54,128 nucleotides of DNA from the NCBI GenBank assembly GCA_001825665.1, contig MHXZ01000045.1, positions 1 through 54,128 of the forward strand, in the 5' to 3' direction. Every line of letters begins with the position of its first letter. Position 1 is the stretch's first letter. This document shows positions 51,709 to 54,128 of this stretch, piece by piece. A program made the position numbers and the translations under genes. Source of the stretch: Planctomycetes bacterium GWF2_41_51. GTDB taxonomy: Bacteria; Planctomycetota; Phycisphaerae; Sedimentisphaerales; UBA12454. Under the pieces are notes generated by a model. The model did no database searches and was not told the DNA's origin. It saw only the letters and a program-made list of their open reading frames with translations.

Positions 51709-52737
51709 ATGATTTCAGTCAACCCCAAAGGTGAAGTATGGGTCTTTGCCGAACAGCACGAAGGTAAAATTGAGGATATCGCTTTGGAGCTGCTCGGAAG
51801 GGCAAGGATGCTCGGCGATAAACTCGGCGTAAAAGTCGGCGCTGTTCTCATTGGCGACCAGATGAAAGCTCTGGCGGAAAAGCTCTGCCATTACGGCGCG
51901 GACAAGGTTTATGTTCTCGAACATCCGCTGCTTGAGCCTTATCAAACTAACAGTTACAGCAAAGTAATTTACGACCTTGTTCATAAACACCAGCCGCAGA
52001 TAATGATTTACGGAGCATCTGCTTGCGGAAGAGATTTGGCACCTCGCGTTGCTAGCGCGATTAAAGCCGGTCTTACAGCCGATTGCACCGATTTACAAAT
52101 CGGCGATCACGAAAATAAGGCGGAAGGCAAAGTACATAAAAATCTGCTCCTGCAGATTAGACCTGCTTTCGGCGGAAATATCATCGCAACAATCATAAAC
52201 TATGACCGCTGGCCGCAGATGGCGACAGTTCGCGAAGGCGTAATGCCTATGCCTGAGCCAATCGGCACAAGAAAAGGCGAGATTATTGTCGAGAAAATTC
52301 ACATAGCTCAGGAAGAACTGCCGATAGAAATTCTTCGCGAACATAAACGCGAAAAGAAAGTTAATCTCAAGGCATCGAGAATTGTCGTAGCAGGCGGAGC
52401 AGGCGTCGGCAGTAAGGAAAATTTTAAACTTGTCTGGGAATTGTCAAACGCACTTGGCGCAGCGCCCGGTGCAACGAGGGCCGCAGTCGATTTGGGATTC
52501 ATTGATCGCGACCACCAGGTTGGCCAAACCGGCACAACTGTTCGTCCGAGTCTTTATATCGCAGTCGGAATAAGCGGCGCTATTCAGCACCAGGCCGGTA
52601 TGAGCGACAGCCAGAAAATTATTGCAATCAACAACGACCCGCAGGCACCGATTTTCGACGTTGCACATTATAAACTTGTGGGCGACCTTAATGACATCGT
52701 TCCAAAAATGATAAAAGCTATTAAAGCGAGAGTATAA
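51709..52737 (+). CDS. etfA: electron transfer flavoprotein alpha subunit
   Basis: The 342-residue protein has an N-terminal ETF domain (VWVFAEQHEGKIEDIALELLGRARMLGDKLG). The C-terminal FAD domain follows, with RIVVAGGAGVGSKENF, GAAPGATRAAVDLGFIDRDHQVGQTGTTVRPSLYIAVGISGAIQHQAGM and INNDPQAPIFDVAHYKLVGDL. These are the family's signature blocks. It forms a dimer with EtfB and holds FAD. The gene ends two bases before the acyl-CoA dehydrogenase start. Confidence 0.95.
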   Translation: MISVNPKGEVWVFAEQHEGKIEDIALELLGRARMLGDKLGVKVGAVLIGDQMKALAEKLCHYGADKVYVLEHPLLEPYQTNSYSKVIYDLVHKHQPQIMIYGASACGRDLAPRVASAIKAGLTADCTDLQIGDHENKAEGKVHKNLLLQIRPAFGGNIIATIINYDRWPQMATVREGVMPMPEPIGTRKGEIIVEKIHIAQEELPIEILREHKREKKVNLKASRIVVAGGAGVGSKENFKLVWELSNALGAAPGATRAAVDLGFIDRDHQVGQTGTTVRPSLYIAVGISGAIQHQAGMSDSQKIIAINNDPQAPIFDVAHYKLVGDLNDIVPKMIKAIKARV

Positions 52738-52739
52738 AG

Positions 52740-54128
52740 ATGGCAAACTTTTACAAAGATAATGAAGATATTCTGTTTTTATTCAAACATTTGGACATCC
52801 CGGGTGTTGCGGATGTAATGGAAGAAGGTTTCAAGTTCGCAAAAGAGTTCGACTACGCACCGGCTAATGCTGCCGAAGCAATCGAAAATTACGATCTTGT
52901 ACTTGATTCGGTTGGAAAACTCAGCGGCGATTTTATCTGGCCGCGCAGCGAAGGTATCGATCGCCAGGGAAGCCATCTTGGTGAAGACGGCAAAGTAACC
53001 TATGCTGATGGAATCAGAGAATCGCTCGATATGCTTGCCAAAGCAAATGTGATGGGTTTTACATTGCCATACCGTTTTGGCGGATTGAATTTCCCAAATG
53101 TTGTTTATTCGATAGCCATCGAAATGGTATCGCGTGGTGATGCATCACTGATGAATATTTTTGGACTTCAGGGCATTGCTGAAACTATTAATTATTTCGC
53201 ATCTGAGGAGATAAAACAAAAATACCTCCCTGATTTTGCTGCCGGCAAAGTTACCGGCGCTATGGTTTTGACAGAGCCGGACGCAGGAAGCGATTTACAA
53301 AGCTGCAAATTAAAAGCGTTTCAGGGTGATGACGGTCAGTGGTATCTGCACGGCGTAAAACGCTTTATTACAAACGGCTGCGGCGAAGTGTTGCTGGTGC
53401 TTTCAAGAAGTGAACCCGACAGAAGCGGCGGACTTGGTTTGAGCTTATTCGTATGTGATCGCGGACCGACTGTTCATGTTCGCAGAATCGAAGATAAACT
53501 CGGCATACACGGTTCACCGACCTGCGAATTGTTTTTTAATAATACACCTTGTGAACTTGTCGGCGAAAGAAGGCGCGGACTCGCTCCTTATGTTATGAGC
53601 CTGATGAACGGCGCAAGACTCGGTATATCCGGCCAATCTCTGGGTATTGCTGAAGCAGCTTACAGAATTGCGAGAGATTACGCGGCAAGCAGAAAGCAAT
53701 TCGGAGCCGCGATTGAAAAATTGCCGGCAGTTCGCGACTTGGTTATCGAGATGAAACTGGAAATCGAAGTCGCTCGCGCACTTCTTTATGAAACAAGCAG
53801 AGTGGTTGATTATGATATAGGTTATACCAAAATACTTGAGCTTAATCCTCCTGCCGATAAAGAGCAGTTGAAGAAACTCAAAGACCTTTCGAGACGTTAC
53901 GGACGTTATGCCGGTATGCTTACGCCGATGACAAAATATTACAGTTCTGAAATGAGCAACAGAGTTACATACAACTCAATTCAGGTTCTCGGCGGCAGCG
54001 GTTTTATGAGAGATTATCCTTGCGAAAGACTCGCAAGAGATGCGAGAATCACAACGATTTACGAAGGCACAAGCCAGTTGCAGGTTGTCGCGGCAGTTCG
54101 CGGCGTTTGCAGCGGTACATGTGAAAAA
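52740..54128 (+). CDS. acyl-CoA dehydrogenase (runs off right edge)
   Basis: The frame is open for 463 codons from ATG 52740 to the window end. Features are an N-terminal helical domain, the flavin-binding TEPDAGSDLQSCKLKAF, RFITNGCGEVLLVLSR, the SRKQFGAAIEKLPAVRDL helix and near the edge RDARITTIYEGTSQLQVV, whose Glu is the catalytic base of many family members. It oxidises an acyl-CoA and passes electrons to the ETF encoded directly upstream (2-base gap). At over 460 residues and still open it is longer than a simple ~380-residue enzyme, as in long or C-terminally extended family members. Confidence 0.93.
   Translation, partial: MANFYKDNEDILFLFKHLDIPGVADVMEEGFKFAKEFDYAPANAAEAIENYDLVLDSVGKLSGDFIWPRSEGIDRQGSHLGEDGKVTYADGIRESLDMLAKANVMGFTLPYRFGGLNFPNVVYSIAIEMVSRGDASLMNIFGLQGIAETINYFASEEIKQKYLPDFAAGKVTGAMVLTEPDAGSDLQSCKLKAFQGDDGQWYLHGVKRFITNGCGEVLLVLSRSEPDRSGGLGLSLFVCDRGPTVHVRRIEDKLGIHGSPTCELFFNNTPCELVGERRRGLAPYVMSLMNGARLGISGQSLGIAEAAYRIARDYAASRKQFGAAIEKLPAVRDLVIEMKLEIEVARALLYETSRVVDYDIGYTKILELNPPADKEQLKKLKDLSRRYGRYAGMLTPMTKYYSSEMSNRVTYNSIQVLGGSGFMRDYPCERLARDARITTIYEGTSQLQVVAAVRGVCSGTCEK

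Overview
The window looks like a Planctomycetota chromosome, most like the anaerobic polysaccharide-degrading Phycisphaerae (Sedimentisphaerales type). The pointers are: secreted proteins with LamG-like jellyrolls followed by dockerin-like tails of the form D-x-N-x-D-C...F-x-D...WL, PEP-CTERM sorting tails, short pseudopilin-like proteins with an xxDGH end, sodium:solute symporters next to glycoside hydrolases in place of SusC/SusD, and an LPS/Kdo gene set. This assignment rests on family content only.

Layout. (1) 1-24.6 kb is a glycan-degradation locus. It starts with a truncated GH38 alpha-mannosidase gene on the minus strand. Divergent from it is an AraR-like GntR/periplasmic-binding regulator behind a perfect TTGACA-17-TATAAT promoter. 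Then follow, all on +, a pseudopilin-like protein, a LamG-dockerin-GH2 enzyme, three further LamG proteins, a symporter, a URO-D-like protein, a phosphodiester glycosidase (NAGPA family), a GH5-like lipoprotein, a GH172-GH43 fusion, an exported aldose 1-epimerase, a second symporter, a GH43 and a GH116. (2) 24.7-30.7 kb holds three secreted proteins with different N-terminal enzymes (NAGPA, NlpC/P60, Amidase_3) but one shared C-terminal PLL-like beta-propeller, plus an NHL-like protein. Each propeller gene ends at a strong hairpin. (3) 30.8-33.3 kb has a second pseudopilin-like gene, a methyltransferase, a doubtful small ORF and a PEP-CTERM protein. (4) 33.5-41.7 kb is accessory: a 1626-residue beta-helix/Golvesin protein whose prepilin-like leader is built from a dispersed repeat, a likely restriction-modification pair separated by repeats, and a 1.3-kb non-coding stretch with hairpins and a candidate structured RNA. 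(5) 41.7-54.1 kb is housekeeping: hpf-ptsN-HPr-ptsI, a DUF2344 protein, RNase E/G, kdsD-kdsC-lptC-like, and etfB-etfA-acyl-CoA dehydrogenase (cut by the right edge).

How the genes may work together. The first locus carries enzymes for arabinose- or galactofuranose-type linkages (GH172, two GH43, GH116), mannose (GH38) and sugar-1-phosphodiesters (NAGPA), plus a mutarotase and two Na+ symporters for uptake. The next block adds peptidoglycan-cutting domains and a second NAGPA on a common lectin-like propeller. Read together, this could be a kit for dismantling other bacteria's envelopes, for example actinobacterial arabinogalactan joined to peptidoglycan by a sugar phosphodiester. That reading is inference; a plant or algal arabinan or arabinogalactan substrate is the main alternative.
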